Source: Pseudobacteriovorax sp. (GTDB lineage Bacteria; Bdellovibrionota_B; Oligoflexia; Oligoflexales; Oligoflexaceae). From it: a DNA stretch of 64,000 bases. Made by a program: the position numbers and the translations under genes. Of this stretch, positions 63,308 to 64,000 are shown piece after piece. The notes under the pieces were generated by a model. That model did no database searches and had not been told where the DNA came from. It worked only from the letters and a program-made list of their open reading frames with translations. The DNA lies in NCBI GenBank assembly GCA_013215145.1, contig JABSRP010000013.1:124001-188000 (forward strand). The letters are read 5' to 3'. Numbering within the stretch: position 1 is the stretch's first letter; the number at the start of each line of letters is the position of its first letter.

Positions 63308-64000
63308 CAAAATCGTTGGATGCCTCGTTTGAAAAGTTAGTTGATGTCATTAAAGCTCTTAGGGATCCTGAATCGGGATGTCCTTGGGACCTAAAGCAAG
63401 ACTTAAAATCACTTCGCAAATATATGATTGAGGAGGCCTTTGAAGCTGTCGATGCCTTAGGCTCTGAGTCAGTAGACGATCAAATTGAAGAATTGGGCGA
63501 TGTTCTGCTTCAGGTTGTTTTAAATGCTCAGATTATATCGGAGACTTCGGAAAACTCGATTTTGCATGTGATCGACGGCATTACTAATAAAATGATCCGG
63601 CGTCATCCACATGTTTTTTCTGAATCCTCCTCTAATATTTCCGTAGAGGCAGTCAAAGATAACTGGCAGAGGATTAAAGATAAGGAAAAAGCGGCTAAGG
63701 TTGGGACGAAGCAGTCGATGTTTTCTGATCTTGATAAAAATCCAGGTAGCTCCTCTTTAAGGCATGCCTGTGACATTGGCAAACGATCAAAAACAGTTAG
63801 TTTCGATTGGGGTAGTCCTTTTGATGTGCTTGAAAAAGTGAAAGAAGAGATACGCGAACTCGAAGAAGAGATGGGACAAGATATCATCGAGAACCATCGT
63901 GTTTATGAAGAAATGGGAGACTTGCTTTTTGGGGTCAGCCAACTATGTAGGCATTTAAAAATTGAGCCTGAGACCTGCCTTCACGATGCTAATAAAAAAT
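63304..64000 (+). CDS. mazG: Nucleoside triphosphate pyrophosphohydrolase MazG (3' end outside window)
   Basis: MazG hydrolyses NTPs to NMPs and pyrophosphate and tempers stringent signalling. The first 232 residues are visible. The N-terminal domain has LRDPESGCPWDLKQDLKSLRKYMIEEAFE followed by DQIEELGDVLLQVVLNAQI and the RRHPHVF motif. A second MazG domain follows (SFDWGSPFDVLEKVKEEIRELEEEM). It starts at TTG 63304, overlapping the gpmI stop, with AAGGAG nine bases upstream. The frame stays open to the window end. Confidence 0.94.
   Translation, partial: MTKSLDASFEKLVDVIKALRDPESGCPWDLKQDLKSLRKYMIEEAFEAVDALGSESVDDQIEELGDVLLQVVLNAQIISETSENSILHVIDGITNKMIRRHPHVFSESSSNISVEAVKDNWQRIKDKEKAAKVGTKQSMFSDLDKNPGSSSLRHACDIGKRSKTVSFDWGSPFDVLEKVKEEIRELEEEMGQDIIENHRVYEEMGDLLFGVSQLCRHLKIEPETCLHDANKK

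Overview
This window is a chromosomal core-genome segment of a Gram-negative bacterium. KdsA (Kdo synthesis), an LptG-type lipopolysaccharide permease, SurA and type IV pilus motor genes show two membranes. The AT-leaning base composition, the large single-chain pyruvate carboxylase, the mfd-PPIase-surA block, the GldG/DUF4340 ABC cluster and a long TPR/winged-helix regulator suggest a deltaproteobacteria-like lineage, perhaps Bdellovibrionota/Oligoflexia. That placement is an inference and not a marker-gene result. I see no insertion sequence, phage, integron, CRISPR array or toxin-antitoxin pair.

Layout. 1-4.4 kb: tail of a shikimate dehydrogenase-like gene, a VOC protein, queG, a tRNA-Phe/secG/tRNA-Leu unit on the minus strand, kdsA, a VTT membrane protein and a tiny zinc-ribbon protein. 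4.4-10.7 kb (minus strand): pilB-pilT-pilC preceded by two unrecognised genes, a PduO-type cobalamin adenosyltransferase and ihfA. 10.9-15.6 kb: a four-gene ABC-2/GldG/DUF4340 operon behind a good sigma70-type promoter. 15.6-28.7 kb: gpsA, three unrecognised membrane genes with a possible complex I/Mrp-like member, pyc, the mfd-ppiC-surA operon, tRNA-His and an HD-GYP gene. 29.0-42.6 kb: the S10-spc-alpha ribosomal protein cluster with secY, adk, infA and rpoA, closed by a strong terminator after rplQ. 42.7-48.5 kb: a small exported protein, lptG, a TPR regulator and a divergent secreted serine protease. 48.6-56.3 kb: rimP-nusA-infB-rbfA-truB-metK. 56.3-64 kb: a HAMP-type membrane protein, ruvAB, uppP, a small membrane protein, a DHH phosphoesterase, dtd, gpmI and the start of mazG.

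How the parts work together. Most of the window makes or operates the translation and transcription machinery (ribosomal proteins, RNA polymerase alpha, initiation factors, NusA, RimP, RbfA, TruB, QueG, Dtd and three tRNAs). The rest builds the envelope (SecY/SecG, SurA, LptG, KdsA, UppP, pili) or repairs DNA (Mfd, RuvAB).

The most notable points are the absence of rplX (L24) between rplN and rplE, a possible switching RNA structure ahead of rpsJ, a tRNA-mRNA-tRNA unit around secG whose last tRNA overlaps queG antisense, and several small uncharacterised membrane or regulatory genes. I did not find convincing evidence for a wholly new multi-gene system. The best candidates are the membrane trio at 16.7-18.4 kb and the regulator/protease pair at 44.2-48.5 kb.
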